DNA of 64,000 bases from Methylobacterium nonmethylotrophicum (GCF_004745635.1 NZ_SRLB01000001.1:372001-436000), one strand, 5' to 3'; numbered from the stretch's first letter, positions 8,201 through 20,565 are shown. Made by a program: numbers and translations. The notes: generated by a model from the letters alone, not told the origin.

Positions 8201-9279
8201 CCCGGCGCGTGCCGCCCTCCGGTCCCCCGGCGGACGCGATCCGGCAGCCCGATGCCGGCGCGGACATCCTCGACTTCCCGGACCGGGAGTTCCTCCGCCT
8301 GATCGAGGCCCAGGGTCTGACCGGCAGCTGGACCTGGACCTTCGCCACCGACGAGCAGGCCTGGTCCCCGGGGCTGTTCCGGCTGCTCGGCTTCGAGCCG
8401 GGTGCGGTGCGGGCGGATTACGGCCTCTTTCTCGGCCTGGTCCATCCCGAGGACCGGCCGATCATCGAGAGCAACCTCCAGGTGATGCGGGCCGGGATCT
8501 TCAACGACCACACCGTGCGGGTGATCCGGCCGGACGGGTCGCTGCGGGTGATGGCGAACCGGGGCGCCGCCTATTTCACGCCGGACGGCAGGCCGCGGGC
8601 GGTCGCCGGCGTCATGATGGACGTGACCGATGCCGAGCGCCTCGCGGGCCTCCGCCGGGAGGACCAGCGGCGCCGGCGGGCCCTGTTCGAACAGGCGCAG
8701 GCCTGGACCCACGCCTCGCCCTACTCATCCTCGCTGCGCATCGCGTCGCGGGAGCTCCTGAGCCTCACCGGCCTGAAACAGCAGGACTTTCACGACGACT
8801 GGACCCGGGTCATCGTCCCGGAGGAGCGCGAGCGCGCCCGCGACCACATCGCGGCCCTGCTCGCCGCCGAGAAGCCCTTCGTGGCCGAGCAGCACCTGGC
8901 CCTCGTCGGCGGCGAGTCCGGCCGGTTCCGGGGCGTCTTCGTGCCGGTGCGCGACGGGGAGGGCCGGATCGAGAGCTGGGTCAGCCTGAATTCCCGGGTC
9001 GACGGGGTCCGGCCGACACCGTCGGGCGAGGTCCGGCGCGGCCTGGAGCAGGCGGTCCAGGGCGCGCATCTGCGCGCCGCCCGCGGCCTGCTCGACTGGT
9101 CGATGGCGGACCTCGCCGGCGCCAGCGGCCTCTCCCTTTCGACCGTCCGGCGCCTGGAGGAGGGGGGCGACGGGACGGCGGCCCGCAGCCGCCACGCCGC
9201 CATCGGGGCCCTGCGTCAAGCCGGCATCGGCTTCGTGCTCCTGGAGGGCAGCGTCCTGGCGGTCGCCAAGGTGCGCTGA
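8197..9279 (+). CDS. PAS-PAS-HTH sensor-regulator
   Basis: A 360-residue cytoplasmic protein starting at a GTG that overlaps the LysR stop. Residues ~35-150 form a PAS fold ([20 protein letters not shown], '[13 protein letters not shown]', '[14 protein letters not shown]'). Residues ~165-265 form a second, weaker PAS-like unit. Residues ~280-345 look like an XRE-type HTH ([20 protein letters not shown], then STVRRLEEG). No kinase or cyclase domain is present, so it likely binds a ligand and then DNA directly. A perfect 14-bp tandem duplication covers the stop codon (see the repeat at 9266). Confidence 0.75.
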   Translation: MTRRVPPSGPPADAIRQPDAGADILDFPDREFLRLIEAQGLTGSWTWTFATDEQAWSPGLFRLLGFEPGAVRADYGLFLGLVHPEDRPIIESNLQVMRAGIFNDHTVRVIRPDGSLRVMANRGAAYFTPDGRPRAVAGVMMDVTDAERLAGLRREDQRRRRALFEQAQAWTHASPYSSSLRIASRELLSLTGLKQQDFHDDWTRVIVPEERERARDHIAALLAAEKPFVAEQHLALVGGESGRFRGVFVPVRDGEGRIESWVSLNSRVDGVRPTPSGEVRRGLEQAVQGAHLRAARGLLDWSMADLAGASGLSLSTVRRLEEGGDGTAARSRHAAIGALRQAGIGFVLLEGSVLAVAKVR

Positions 9280-9293
9280 CCAAGGTGCGCTGA
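9266..9293. repeat. 14-bp tandem duplication over a stop codon
   Basis: CCAAGGTGCGCTGA occurs twice in direct succession (9266-9279 and 9280-9293). The first copy encodes the last residues and the TGA of the PAS-HTH gene. The second copy lies just outside the gene and has no effect on the protein. Confidence 0.95.
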
Positions 9294-9337
9294 CAAAGGC
9301 TCTTTCCGGCCCCGGCCGGGATTGCCATATCGGAATC

Positions 9338-12124
<2,787 letters not shown>

Positions 12125-12137
12125 GGCGTAGGCCTTG

Positions 12138-12168
12138 AGCCGGCGCGGCGGAAGACTCCGCGCCGGCT
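12138..12168 (+). terminator. Hairpin terminator after uvrB
   Basis: A perfect 11-bp inverted repeat (AGCCGGCGCGG / CCGCGCCGGCT) with a nine-base loop, 13 bp after the uvrB stop. There is no T tract. Confidence 0.55.
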
Positions 12169-12239
12169 GCGCCCCGCGAAATCCCGGCCCATCACACCCG
12201 TTGCTGCGGTCTCGCGCCGCCGTTGCAGACCCGCTTGCG

Positions 12240-12254
12240 GAACACTTGCGGAAC
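12240..12254. promoter_or_regulatory. LexA (SOS) box, perfect
   Basis: GAACACTTGCGGAAC is GAAC-N7-GAAC, the exact reverse complement of the alphaproteobacterial LexA site GTTC-N7-GTTC. It lies 58 bp upstream of the lexA start codon, as expected for autorepression. Confidence 0.85.
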
Positions 12255-12263
12255 GCTTACCAT

Positions 12264-12278
12264 GTTCGCGATTTGTTT
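12264..12278. promoter_or_regulatory. Second, imperfect LexA-type box
   Basis: GTTCGCGATTTGTTT is GTTC-N7-GTTT, one mismatch from consensus and on the opposite strand to the perfect site ten bases upstream. It may be a second LexA contact site or chance. Confidence 0.45.
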
Positions 12279-12312
12279 CCGGAGCGCGGCAGCGCGGGGA
12301 TGAGAGTGTCAC

Positions 12313-13050
12313 ATGCTCACGCGTAAGCAGTTGGACCTGCTCCGCTTCATTCAGCAGAGAATGCGCGAGACGGGCGTACCCCCGTCCTTCGACGAGATGA
12401 AGGACGCCCTCGACCTCAAGTCGAAATCGGGCATCCACCGCCTGATCACGGCGCTGGAGGAGCGGGGCTTCCTGCGCCGCCTGCCGAACCGGGCGCGGGC
12501 GATCGAGGTGATCCGCCTGCCCGACGCGGCGGCGGGACCGGCGACCCCGGGGACCGGCGCCGAGGTGGTGCGCTTCAACCCCAGCGTCGTCGAGGGCGGG
12601 CGTGCCCACGAGCCGAAGCGGCCGGCCGGCATCCCCGCGATGGCGACGGCGCCGGACGAGAACGGCCACGCGGTCAGCGTGCCGGTCATGGGCCGGATCG
12701 CCGCCGGCACGCCGATCTCGGCGATCCAGAGCCAGAGCCGCTCCGTGGCGATGTCGCCGGACTTCCTCGCCAGCGGCGAACATTACGCCCTGGAGGTGCG
12801 CGGCGACTCGATGATCGAGGCCGGCATCCTCGACGGCGACCTCGTGGTGATCCGCCGGCAGGAGACCGCCAATACCGGCGACATCGTGGTGGCGCTGATC
12901 GACGACGAGGAAGCGACCCTCAAGCGCCTGCGCCGCCGCGGCTCGTCGATCGCGCTGGAGGCCGCCAACCCGGCCTACGAGACCCGGGTGCTCGGGCCGG
13001 ACCGGGTGCGGATCCAGGGCCGGCTGGTGAGCCTGGTGCGGAAGTACTGA
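12313..13050 (+). CDS. lexA: LexA repressor
   Basis: A 245-residue SOS repressor. Residues 1-70 are the winged HTH ([20 protein letters not shown], '[20 protein letters not shown]', '[20 protein letters not shown]'). A Pro/Ala-rich linker follows, with the self-cleavage Ala131-Gly132 bond in GRIAAGTPI. The catalytic S24 protease dyad is Ser166 (RGDSMIEAG) and Lys204 (EATLKRL). All catalytic features are intact, so RecA-stimulated self-cleavage is expected. One perfect and one near-perfect LexA box lie upstream. The linker is long, as in other alphaproteobacteria. Confidence 0.97.
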   Translation: MLTRKQLDLLRFIQQRMRETGVPPSFDEMKDALDLKSKSGIHRLITALEERGFLRRLPNRARAIEVIRLPDAAAGPATPGTGAEVVRFNPSVVEGGRAHEPKRPAGIPAMATAPDENGHAVSVPVMGRIAAGTPISAIQSQSRSVAMSPDFLASGEHYALEVRGDSMIEAGILDGDLVVIRRQETANTGDIVVALIDDEEATLKRLRRRGSSIALEAANPAYETRVLGPDRVRIQGRLVSLVRKY

Positions 13051-13077
13051 GAGCGCCCGTTTCAGGACGGCCGCGAG

Positions 13078-13248
13078 AACCCTCCCCCCCTCTGCGGGGG
13101 AGGGTGGCGAACGCAGTGAGCCGGGAGAGGGGCAGCGCGACGATGAAGGCCGTGGCGCCCTTCATCGAGGTCACGACCTCTCCGGAAGCGGCGTCCCCTC
13201 TCCCGCCCCGCTCCGCGGGGCACCCTCCCCCGCAGAGGGGGGAGGGTT
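13078..13248. repeat. Long imperfect inverted repeat between convergent genes
   Basis: The outer arm AACCCTCCCC...GGGGGAGGGTG (13078-13106) pairs with 13221-13248. CCGGGAGAGGGG (13121-13132) pairs with CCCCTCTCCCG (~13195-13205). A third stem (CGATGAAGG / CCTTCATCG, 13141-13167) sits inside. It fills the gap between lexA and the convergent permease gene, looks like a MITE/REP-type element, and may terminate both transcripts. Confidence 0.75.
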
Positions 13249-13262
13249 TCCGGCGGCGCCCG

Positions 13263-14618
13263 TCAATGCGCGCTGCCGGACGCCACGAACTTGAACAGGA
13301 ACACGCCCGCGATCACCCACACCACCGGCTTCACCTCGCGGACGCGGCCGGTGAGCAGCTTGATCACCGCGTAGGTGATGAAGCCGAAGGCGACGCCGTT
13401 GGCGATCGAGTAGGTGAAGGGCATCAGCAGCGCCGTCACGCAGGCCGGCAGCACTTCGGTCAGGTCGTCCCAGTCGAGGTCGACCAGCTCGTGCAGCATC
13501 AGGCAGGCGACGTAGAACAGGGCCGGGGCCGTGGCGTAGGCCGGGACCGAGCCGGCCAGCGGCGCGAAGAACAGGCAGGCCAGGAACAGCAGGGCCACGG
13601 TGGCGGCGGTGAGCCCGGTGCGGCCGCCCTCCTCGACGCCGGACGCACTCTCCAGATAGGCCGTGGCGCTCGAGGTGCCCAGCAGCGAGCCGACGAAGAT
13701 CGAGGATGAATCCGCCATCAGGGCCTTGTCGAGGCGCTCCATCTTGCCCTCGGTGAGCAAGCCCGCCCGGTTGGCGACGCCCATGAGCGTGCCGGTGGCA
13801 TCGAACAGCTCGACCAGGAAGAACACCAGGATCACGTTGAGCAGGCCCGCCGACAGCGCCCCCGAGATGTCGAGGGCGAACAAGGTCGGGGCGATCGAGG
13901 GCGGCAGCGAGGCCACCCCCTGGAAGGTGTTGTCGGCGACGATGAAGCTCAGCGCCGTGACGGTCAGGATGCCGGCCAGCAGCGCGCCACGCACCTTGCG
14001 CACGGACAGGACCGCGACGATCAGGAAGCCGAGGACCGCCAGCACCGTGCTCGGCTTGTGCAGGTCGCCGAGCGTCACGAAGGTCGCCGGGCTCGCCGCC
14101 ACCACGCCGGCGCTCTTCAGCGCGATGATCGCCAGGAACAGCCCGATGCCGACCGTGATGGCGATGCGCATCGAGCGCGGGATGCCCTCGACGATGATCC
14201 GGCGCAGGCCCGTCAGCGTGACGATCATGAAGCACAGGCCGGAGATGAACACCGCCCCGAGCGCCGCCTGCCAGGTGTAGCCCATCTGGAGCACCACCAC
14301 GTAGGCGAAGTAGGCGTTGAGCCCCATGCCGGGGGCGAGGGCGATCGGGTAGTTGGCGTAGAACGCCATCACCAGCGAGCCGATCGCCGCGACGAGGCAG
14401 GTCGCGACGAACACCGCCCCTTTCGGCATCCCGGCATCGCCCAGGATGTTGGGGTTGACGAAGATGATGTAGGCCATCGTCAGGAAGGTGGTCAGCCCGG
14501 CGAGCAGCTCCGTGCGCACGGTGGTGCCGTGGGCCGAGAGCGCGAAGGTGCGCTCCAGAAATCCGCCTCGCGAGGCGTCACCTTGCCGGGTTAGGCCGTC
14601 GTCGCGCTTCAGGTCCAT
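13263..14618 (-). CDS. NCS2-family purine permease (AzgA/GhxP type)
   Basis: A 451-residue inner-membrane transporter with about 12-14 helices. Family landmarks are '[19 protein letters not shown]', '[17 protein letters not shown]', '[20 protein letters not shown]' and '[20 protein letters not shown]', which place it in the adenine/guanine/hypoxanthine:H+ symporter branch. The start at 14618 overlaps the end of the upstream molybdenum hydroxylase gene by ten bases, so the permease is the third gene of that operon. It probably imports the purine-like substrate that the hydroxylase oxidises. Confidence 0.9.
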   Translation of the reverse strand: MDLKRDDGLTRQGDASRGGFLERTFALSAHGTTVRTELLAGLTTFLTMAYIIFVNPNILGDAGMPKGAVFVATCLVAAIGSLVMAFYANYPIALAPGMGLNAYFAYVVVLQMGYTWQAALGAVFISGLCFMIVTLTGLRRIIVEGIPRSMRIAITVGIGLFLAIIALKSAGVVAASPATFVTLGDLHKPSTVLAVLGFLIVAVLSVRKVRGALLAGILTVTALSFIVADNTFQGVASLPPSIAPTLFALDISGALSAGLLNVILVFFLVELFDATGTLMGVANRAGLLTEGKMERLDKALMADSSSIFVGSLLGTSSATAYLESASGVEEGGRTGLTAATVALLFLACLFFAPLAGSVPAYATAPALFYVACLMLHELVDLDWDDLTEVLPACVTALLMPFTYSIANGVAFGFITYAVIKLLTGRVREVKPVVWVIAGVFLFKFVASGSAH

Positions 14619-17377
14619 CGCTCCTCCTCGCCGCCCCCTGCGGCACTCACCTGCTGGTAGATCCGGTCGGGCGTGAACGGCGTCGCGGTCAGCCGCGCGC
14701 CGGTCGCGTCCCGGATGGCATTGCCCAGGGCCGCCGCCACCGGGTTGAACGGGCTCTCGCTCATCGACTTGGCGCCGAGCGGCCCGATTGCGTCGTGGGT
14801 GTCGGCGAAGATCACCTCGGTGCGGGGCAGGTCGGCGATGGCCGGGATGTGGTAGGTGCGGAAGCTCGGGGTCGCGACCCGGCCCTCCGCGTCGATCCGC
14901 AGATCCTCGTAGAGCGCCGCGCCGAGCGCCTGGGCGACGCCGCCCTCGATCTGGCCGCGGCACTGCACCGGGTTCATCACCCGGCCCGCATCGGCGGCGT
15001 GGACGCTCCGGAGGATGCGCACCTCGCCGGTCTCCGGCCGCACGGCGACCTGGAAGCCCTGGACGTTGAAGGCGACCGAGCGGGGACTGCCGTCGGCGTG
15101 GCCGACCGCCTCCGCGGGGCCGAGAGCGGCGAGCGGGATCCGGGCGTCCCCGGCCGCGACGGCGTCGCCGTCGAGCCGGCAGGTGTCCGGATCGACGCCG
15201 AGGCGGGCGGCGGCGCGGGCGCGCAGAGTCTCGGCCAAGTTCTGCGCGGCCCGCAGGGTCGCCTGGCCCGCCACCACGATGCCGGTGCTGCCATAGGCGC
15301 CGGTGTCGTGCGCGACCGCATCGGTCTCGCCCTGGTGCAGGACGATCCGGTCCGGCGTGGTGCTCAAGGCTTCCGCCGCGATCTGGCCATGCACCGTCGA
15401 GGTGCCGTTGCCGAACTCGACCGTACCGACGCGCAGGGCGTAGCGGCCGTCTCGGTCGAGCGCGATCCGGGCCTCGGCGTGGTGGCCCCGGGGCGGGATG
15501 GTGTCGATCATGGCGAGCGCCATGCCGGTTCCGGTGCGCCAGCCCGGCGGCGACGGCGGAGGGGGGGAGGCGAGCGCCGCCGCCACCCGGTCGAGGCACT
15601 GGTCGAGGCCGTAGCTGCCGTACTGCACGTCGTGCGGCTCGAGGCTGGTCGAGACCAGCGGGTCGCCGGGCCGCACCACGTTGCGGCGGCGCAGCTCGAA
15701 CGGATCGAGGTTCAGCGCCCGGGCGAGCTCGTCCATGGCGGATTCCACCGCGAAGATGGTCTGGCTCAGGCCGTAGCCGCGAAACGCGCCGGCCGGCAGG
15801 GTGTGGGTGTGGACGGAGAAGCCGTCGACCCGCTTGTTCGCGCAGCGATAGACCGCGATCACCTCGTTGCAGCCGTGATGCAGCACGCCGCCGGTGTGGT
15901 TGCCGTAGGCGCCGGTATTCGCCAGCACGTCGAGGGCGATCGCCGTCAGGGTGCCGTCGGCCCGTGCGCCCAGGCGCACCCGCACCCGCATCGGGTGGCG
16001 GGTCGTGGTGGCGGTGAACTGCTCGGTGCGGGTCAGCTCCCAGCGCACCGGCCGGCCGGTGGCCAGCACCGCGAGCGCCACCAGGTCCTCGGTCAGCATC
16101 TCCTGCTTGCCGCCGAAGCCGCCGCCGACCCGGCCGCACTCGACCCGGACCCTGTCGCGCGGGAGATCGAACAGGGCGCAGAGGGCGTCGCGGGTGAGGA
16201 ACGGCACCTGGGTGCTGGAGCGGATGACGAGGCGCCCGTCCGCGTCCCGCCAGCCGAGAGCCGCGTGGGTCTCGAGATGGGCGTGCTGGATCCGCTGCGC
16301 GGTGTAGGTGCCCTCGTGCACCACGTCTGCCGCGGCGAACCCGGCCTCCACGTCGCCGATCGCGCCATGCGCCTCGGCGGCGAGGTTGGGGTGGGGGTGC
16401 AGCGGGGGAGCGTCCTCCCCGGTCGGCCGCGCGCCGTGGACGAGGGGGGCGTCGGGATCGAGGGCGCGCTTGGGATCGAGGCAGGCCGGCAGCACCTCGT
16501 ACTCGACGGTGAGCGCCCGGCAGCCGGCCTCCGCCGCCGCCTCGGTCTCGCCGAGCACCGCCGCGACGCGCTGGCCGACGAAGCGCAGGACCGGGTCGAG
16601 CACGCGGGTGTCGCTGGCGTCGTCGGCGGGGTTCTGGTGCCGGGCGGTCGAGAAGAGCCGGTCCGGCGCGTCCGCGTGGGTGAGAACCCGCACCACGCCG
16701 GGCAAAGCCAGGGCGGCGGCGGGGTCGATGCGCCGCACCCGGGCATGCGGGTGGGGCGAGCGCAGCACCTTCAGGTGCAGGGCGCCGGGGAGGTCGAGGT
16801 CGAGGGTGTAGCGCGCCCGGCCGCTCACCACGGCGGCGCTGGCCGGGGCCGGCGGGCTGCGGTCGCAGGACGGTCTCACCGACCCGGCGCTCCCCGCGAT
16901 CCCGCCCTGGATCGCCGCGATCACGCCAGGGATCGCCGCGATCGCGTCGGCGATCGCCCGGTAGCCGGTGCAGCGGCAGAGATTGCCCTTGAGCGAGGCC
17001 GGCAGGTCGCGGGCCTGGCCCTGGTCGAGGGCGCAGGCCGTCATCACCATCCCGGGGGTGCAGAAGCCGCACTGGAACCCTTGCGCGGCGACGAAGGCGG
17101 CCTGCGCCGGGTGGAGATGCTCCGGCACGCCGTCGCCCGGCGCGCAGGGGCCGGAGAGGCCCTCGATCGTGGTCACTCTCCGGTCGGCCGCCCGGAAGGC
17201 CGGCACCAGGCAGGAATGCAGCGGCTCGCCGTCGAGGTGCACCGTGCAGGCGCCGCAATCACCCGCGTCGCAGCCCTTCTTGACGCCGAACCAGCCGAGC
17301 TCGCGCAACAGGGTGCGCAGGCACTGCCCCGGCCGGGGCGAAACCTCGTGGGCGTGGCCGTTGACGGTGAGCCTCAT
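14609..17377 (-). CDS. Molybdenum hydroxylase, 2Fe-2S domain fused to molybdopterin-binding domain (xanthine dehydrogenase family)
   Basis: A 922-residue fusion. Residues 1-150 are a two-cluster ferredoxin unit: plant-type cluster ligands Cys36, Cys41, Cys44 and Cys56, and second-cluster ligands Cys103, Cys106, Cys134 and Cys136 ([19 protein letters not shown]). From ~185 it continues as the large Moco subunit (GRARYTLDL, '[12 protein letters not shown]', '[11 protein letters not shown]', '[12 protein letters not shown]'), ending with the active-site region [12 protein letters not shown] near 890, where Glu is kept. The same order of fused domains is known from E. coli XdhD. With the FAD subunit overlapping upstream and the NCS2 permease downstream, it is likely a purine hydroxylase of the cytoplasm. 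The exact substrate is unproven. Confidence 0.9.
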   Translation of the reverse strand: MRLTVNGHAHEVSPRPGQCLRTLLRELGWFGVKKGCDAGDCGACTVHLDGEPLHSCLVPAFRAADRRVTTIEGLSGPCAPGDGVPEHLHPAQAAFVAAQGFQCGFCTPGMVMTACALDQGQARDLPASLKGNLCRCTGYRAIADAIAAIPGVIAAIQGGIAGSAGSVRPSCDRSPPAPASAAVVSGRARYTLDLDLPGALHLKVLRSPHPHARVRRIDPAAALALPGVVRVLTHADAPDRLFSTARHQNPADDASDTRVLDPVLRFVGQRVAAVLGETEAAAEAGCRALTVEYEVLPACLDPKRALDPDAPLVHGARPTGEDAPPLHPHPNLAAEAHGAIGDVEAGFAAADVVHEGTYTAQRIQHAHLETHAALGWRDADGRLVIRSSTQVPFLTRDALCALFDLPRDRVRVECGRVGGGFGGKQEMLTEDLVALAVLATGRPVRWELTRTEQFTATTTRHPMRVRVRLGARADGTLTAIALDVLANTGAYGNHTGGVLHHGCNEVIAVYRCANKRVDGFSVHTHTLPAGAFRGYGLSQTIFAVESAMDELARALNLDPFELRRRNVVRPGDPLVSTSLEPHDVQYGSYGLDQCLDRVAAALASPPPPSPPGWRTGTGMALAMIDTIPPRGHHAEARIALDRDGRYALRVGTVEFGNGTSTVHGQIAAEALSTTPDRIVLHQGETDAVAHDTGAYGSTGIVVAGQATLRAAQNLAETLRARAAARLGVDPDTCRLDGDAVAAGDARIPLAALGPAEAVGHADGSPRSVAFNVQGFQVAVRPETGEVRILRSVHAADAGRVMNPVQCRGQIEGGVAQALGAALYEDLRIDAEGRVATPSFRTYHIPAIADLPRTEVIFADTHDAIGPLGAKSMSESPFNPVAAALGNAIRDATGARLTATPFTPDRIYQQVSAAGGGEEERWT

Positions 17378-18198
17378 GCGCCGCCTCCCGCGAGCTCGGC
17401 CCGGGCCTCCTCGGCGAGGAGGCCGGTGACGTGACGGCGCCAGTCCGGTGCGCCGTGGACGTCGTCGTACCAGAGCCCGTCCGGGACCGCGCCGGCGAGG
17501 GCCGCCCGGAGCGCGTCGGCGTCCGGCAGGCCGGGCGTATCGATCCGCACCGGGCGCCGGGTCGAGGCCGTCACCGTGAGCGCGAAGGCGCCGGAGGCGT
17601 CGAGCGTCCCGATCACCAGCGCGCCCGAGCGGCCGTTGGGGCTCAAGGAGAGGCGCCGGAAGGCGGTGCGGCGGGTGAGCGCCGCCTTCGGCAGATGGAT
17701 GCTCCGCAGGATCTCGCCGGGCGCGAGGGCCGTGTCCTGCGGCCCGCGCACGAGGTCGCGGACGGCAAGGCGCCGCTCGCCGCCGTCCGGCGTCCAGATC
17801 AGGCCGGTGCCGTCGAGGGCGACCGCGAGCGCGATCATCGGCCCGGCCGGCAGGGCGAGGCAGAGGTTGCCGCCCACCGTCGCGGCGTTCCAGACCTTGA
17901 ACGAGCCGAGGAGCGCCCGGCAGCACTGGCCGATGAGCGGCGCGGCCGTGAACGGCGCCGGCAGCTCGACCCGGTCGAGGGCCGCGATGGTGCAGGTCGC
18001 GGCGATCTCCAGCCCCTCCGCCGTCACCCGGATGGGGTCCCAGCCGAGGGAGGGCAGGTCGACCAGCCGGCCGATCCCGTCCTGCGGCTCGGAGAAGAGC
18101 CAGGTCCCGCCGGCGAGCCAGGCATCGCCCGGCCGCCAGGCCGGCAGGGCGTCCCGCGCGCGGGGCGCCACCACGTCCGTGATGCTGTTGAGGTCCAT
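17374..18198 (-). CDS. FAD-binding subunit of the molybdenum hydroxylase
   Basis: A 274-residue protein of the CoxM/XdhB type. '[11 protein letters not shown]' is the first FAD loop and '[18 protein letters not shown]' the second, followed by '[10 protein letters not shown]' and the C-terminal CO-dehydrogenase flavoprotein fold. It passes electrons from the 2Fe-2S clusters of its partner to NAD+ or another acceptor. Its stop overlaps the start of the fused subunit by four bases (ATGA), and it is the first gene of the operon. The start at 18198 is preferred over upstream ATGs in the low-G+C promoter region. Confidence 0.88.
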   Translation of the reverse strand: MDLNSITDVVAPRARDALPAWRPGDAWLAGGTWLFSEPQDGIGRLVDLPSLGWDPIRVTAEGLEIAATCTIAALDRVELPAPFTAAPLIGQCCRALLGSFKVWNAATVGGNLCLALPAGPMIALAVALDGTGLIWTPDGGERRLAVRDLVRGPQDTALAPGEILRSIHLPKAALTRRTAFRRLSLSPNGRSGALVIGTLDASGAFALTVTASTRRPVRIDTPGLPDADALRAALAGAVPDGLWYDDVHGAPDWRRHVTGLLAEEARAELAGGGA

Positions 18199-18578
18199 GA
18201 GCCTCCCCGTCAGCCTCCCTCGTCGCGCCTTGCGAAGGCGCCGCCCCATCACGGTGCGACCGTGACCGTAAGGCAAGATCGCGTCCAGCGCGGCCATGCT
18301 CGTAGCGGTTGGACGCGCGCGTTCCGGCAAGGCCAAGGTCCCTAGCCGGCGAAGATGCATCTCTGCGATCACGTTAACTATTTGGTAGCAATTCGATTGA
18401 CTTTAGCAAGTCGTTAACCCACTTATCGCGCATCCGGGACGACGAGCAGGCGCCAAACATGTGCACTCTGGACAAGTCTATTGCTGGTTTTACGGTGACG
18501 GGCGAGCAGGGGGCGAAAGAGATGCGGCAGGGGTATCGTAGGGGAACCGGTCTTGTACAATCGGTTGCCTGGCCCGAG
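18199..18578. other. Divergent promoter region, locally lower G+C
   Basis: Between the hydroxylase operon (minus) and the unknown gene at 18579 (plus). The stretch 18360-18600 is clearly richer in A/T than its surroundings and has two CGTTAAC copies about 40 bp apart (near 18371 and 18412). Promoters for both directions are expected here. No convincing gene was seen. An in-frame ATG at 18459 would extend the plus-strand gene into this region but is less likely. Confidence 0.5.
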
Positions 18579-19364
18579 ATGACGGAATCTGGACGAAAGA
18601 AATCCCGGAACGGCGCGATTCCGACCGCAAAATTCAATCCTGAGTTGATCATCAAGTCGTTCAACACCTGGGCGTTCAAGCGCGAGCAGCCCGGCAACGC
18701 CGAGCGGCTGGTGCCGGTGGTCGAGGCGGCGGCCCGGGCCGGGCGCCCGCTCGAATTCGTGCTGTACTGGGGCAAGGGCCCGCGCGCCGGGATCGCCGCG
18801 CCCGACCTCGCCTGCCTCGACTATCTCGGCCAGCTCGCTGAGCGGGTGCGCCAGGCCTACGCGCCAGGGGCGGTGTTCCGTCTGATCTTCACCGACACCC
18901 ACGCCTCCCTCAACGGCCACCCGGCCGAGGCGGCGGATGCCTATTTCGGCGCCATCGATGCCGCAGCGCAAGCCCGCGGATTCGCCAGCACCCGGCTCAG
19001 CGACGTCGTCGCGTTCGCCCGAGAGATCGGTGCGGACATGCCCGGGGAGGAGCCTTCCGGCGAGATCCTGGCGAGCCTGATCGCCTGCGCGGCCAAGTGG
19101 TACCGCGGCGAGGGCTCCACCGAGCAGGGCGCACTCGACTACCACCGCATGAACATGGTCGAGAAGCGTGCCGTCGCGGCCGCCTTCCCGGAGGCGGTCT
19201 TCGTCACCTTCAACGGCAGCGAGTTCCGCGACCTTTTCCCGGCCACGATGCCGATCTTCTACATGTACTCCCTGCGCCGGGGCGTCGGGGTCAAGCCCTG
19301 GTTCATGGACGCCCAATCCGCCGCCAAGTCGGAATCCAGGCCGGTCGCCCAGCCCGCCGCCTGA
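18579..19364 (+). CDS. Unrecognised enzyme-like protein, possibly isonitrile-synthase (PvcA/DIT1)-like
   Basis: A 261-residue cytoplasmic protein with no signal peptide. Notable conserved-looking stretches are 'KSFNTWAFKREQP' near the start, 'LEFVLYWGKGPR', 'APDLACLDYLGQLAER', 'YAPGAVFRLIFTDTHA', 'FVTFNGSEFRDLFP' and 'FYMYSLRRG' near the end. The layout (an early loop with WGKGP, an 'R..YAPGA' strand, an acidic TDTH segment, a late 'FP.AVF' segment) reminds me of the pyoverdine/dityrosine isocyanide-synthase family, but this is weak pattern matching, not an assignment. Longer starts at 18459 and 18522 exist. A drug/metabolite exporter follows 59 bp downstream, suggesting a made-and-exported product. 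Confidence 0.75.
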   Translation: MTESGRKKSRNGAIPTAKFNPELIIKSFNTWAFKREQPGNAERLVPVVEAAARAGRPLEFVLYWGKGPRAGIAAPDLACLDYLGQLAERVRQAYAPGAVFRLIFTDTHASLNGHPAEAADAYFGAIDAAAQARGFASTRLSDVVAFAREIGADMPGEEPSGEILASLIACAAKWYRGEGSTEQGALDYHRMNMVEKRAVAAAFPEAVFVTFNGSEFRDLFPATMPIFYMYSLRRGVGVKPWFMDAQSAAKSESRPVAQPAA

Positions 19365-19423
19365 TCGGGATGGAGCCCCGCGGGGGCCGCCGCACGCCGT
19401 TTCGCCTTGCGTCGGAGATCGCC

Positions 19424-20425
19424 ATGAAGAACGCCGCCTGCCCGCCGGCCGACGGGCCGAAGACCGTCCGTTCCGCCGCCGACAACGTCCCCCTCGGCAT
19501 CGCGCTGATGATCGGCGCCACGCTGCTGCTGACCCTGTCGAATGCGTTCTCGAAGCACCTCGTCGCGCATTACCCGGTCGGCGAGGTGATGTTCCTGCGC
19601 TCCTCGATCGCCTTCGGGCTGGTCAGCGCCTTCATGCTGCCGGCGACGGGCCTCGCGGTGTTCCGTACGGCCAAGCCCGGGGCGCACGTCGCCCGCGGGC
19701 TGTCGCAGGCGATCTCGCAGACGCTCACGGTGCTGGCGCTCGGGCTGATGCCGCTCGCAGGGGTGACGGCGATCGGGTTCTCGGCCCCGCTCTTCGCCGC
19801 CGTCGTGGCGATCCTCTGGCACAAGGAGGCTTCCGACCCGGTGCGCTGGGGCGTGCTCCTGGTCGGCTTCCTCGGGGTGCTGGTGGTGACGCATCCCGGC
19901 GCCGATTCGCTCCAGGTCGGGGCGCTGTTCGCGCTCGGCAACGCCGTGATGTACGGCACCGTCACGGTGGCGGTGCGGGGCATGGCCAAAACCGAGAAGG
20001 CCGGCACGCTGCTGATCTGGCAGATGGCCGTCATGGCGGCGGCGCATGCGGCCCTGCTGGTCTTCGGCTTCCGCTGGCCGAGCCTGCCCGACGCCGCCCT
20101 GTTCGGGCTCCTGGGCGCCTCGAATGTCGGCGCGCAGTATCTCTGGACCCGGGCGCTGGCCTCGGCGCCCGCCACCGCGGTCTCGCCGTTCTACTACCTG
20201 ATGCTGGTCTGGGGCATGGGCCTCGGCTTCCTGGTCTTCGGCGAGGTGCCGAATCTGCACCTCGTCGCCGGCGGGGCGATCGTGGTGGCGGCGGGCGGGC
20301 TGCTCCTCTGGCACGAGACCTGGACCAGGCGGGGCGGCCACGCGCGCCTGCGGCTCCCCGGCGGGGCGATCGGGCGGGGGCTGCGCAAATGGGCGTCGGT
20401 CAGACAGAAGCCGGTGACGCGGTAG
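19424..20425 (+). CDS. EamA/DMT-family transporter
   Basis: A 333-residue inner-membrane protein with ten predicted helices in two EamA repeats. The first holds 'LGIALMIGATLLLTLSNAFS', 'GEVMFLRSSIAFGLVSAFML' and 'LMPLAGVTAIGFSAPLFAA'. The second holds 'LFGLLGASNVGAQYLWTRAL' and 'VSPFYYLMLVWGMGLGFLVF'. The family exports small metabolites, often amino-acid derivatives. An upstream ATG at 19370 is possible, but 19424 matches the usual short N terminus and has GGAG nearby. It probably shares a transcript with the unknown gene before it. The C-terminal ~30 residues are basic and cytoplasmic. Confidence 0.85.
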   Translation: MKNAACPPADGPKTVRSAADNVPLGIALMIGATLLLTLSNAFSKHLVAHYPVGEVMFLRSSIAFGLVSAFMLPATGLAVFRTAKPGAHVARGLSQAISQTLTVLALGLMPLAGVTAIGFSAPLFAAVVAILWHKEASDPVRWGVLLVGFLGVLVVTHPGADSLQVGALFALGNAVMYGTVTVAVRGMAKTEKAGTLLIWQMAVMAAAHAALLVFGFRWPSLPDAALFGLLGASNVGAQYLWTRALASAPATAVSPFYYLMLVWGMGLGFLVFGEVPNLHLVAGGAIVVAAGGLLLWHETWTRRGGHARLRLPGGAIGRGLRKWASVRQKPVTR

Positions 20426-20469
20426 GACCTCCGCCACGCCCGCGACCGGCGATGGAGATCCACAGGGTC

Positions 20470-20508
20470 ATTCCGGGGCCGCGCAGCGGAGTCCGGAATG
20501 ATGCTGTG
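20470..20508. repeat. Short CATTCCGG-type palindromic repeat
   Basis: TCATTCCGGGGCCGCGCAG...TCCGGAATGATG forms an inverted repeat (CATTCCGG / CCGGAATG). Similar intergenic palindromes are widespread in Rhizobiales genomes. It follows the EamA gene and may act as its terminator. Confidence 0.55.
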
Positions 20509-20565
20509 AAACGTGGCCGTGTGAGAGCCTGTTTGACGTGCCTGGCAAATTTATCCCACCCTCAA

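Noticed and set aside
13263-17258. A single 1331-residue minus-strand protein
   Set aside because: It is read-through of an open frame: only the last 451 residues (the NCS2 permease) make sense, and the rest is the wrong frame of the molybdenum hydroxylase.
18459-18578. Longer N terminus for the unknown gene at 18579
   Set aside because: The extra 40 codons lie in low-G+C sequence with poor codon bias that looks like a promoter region; the protein pattern begins only after 18579.
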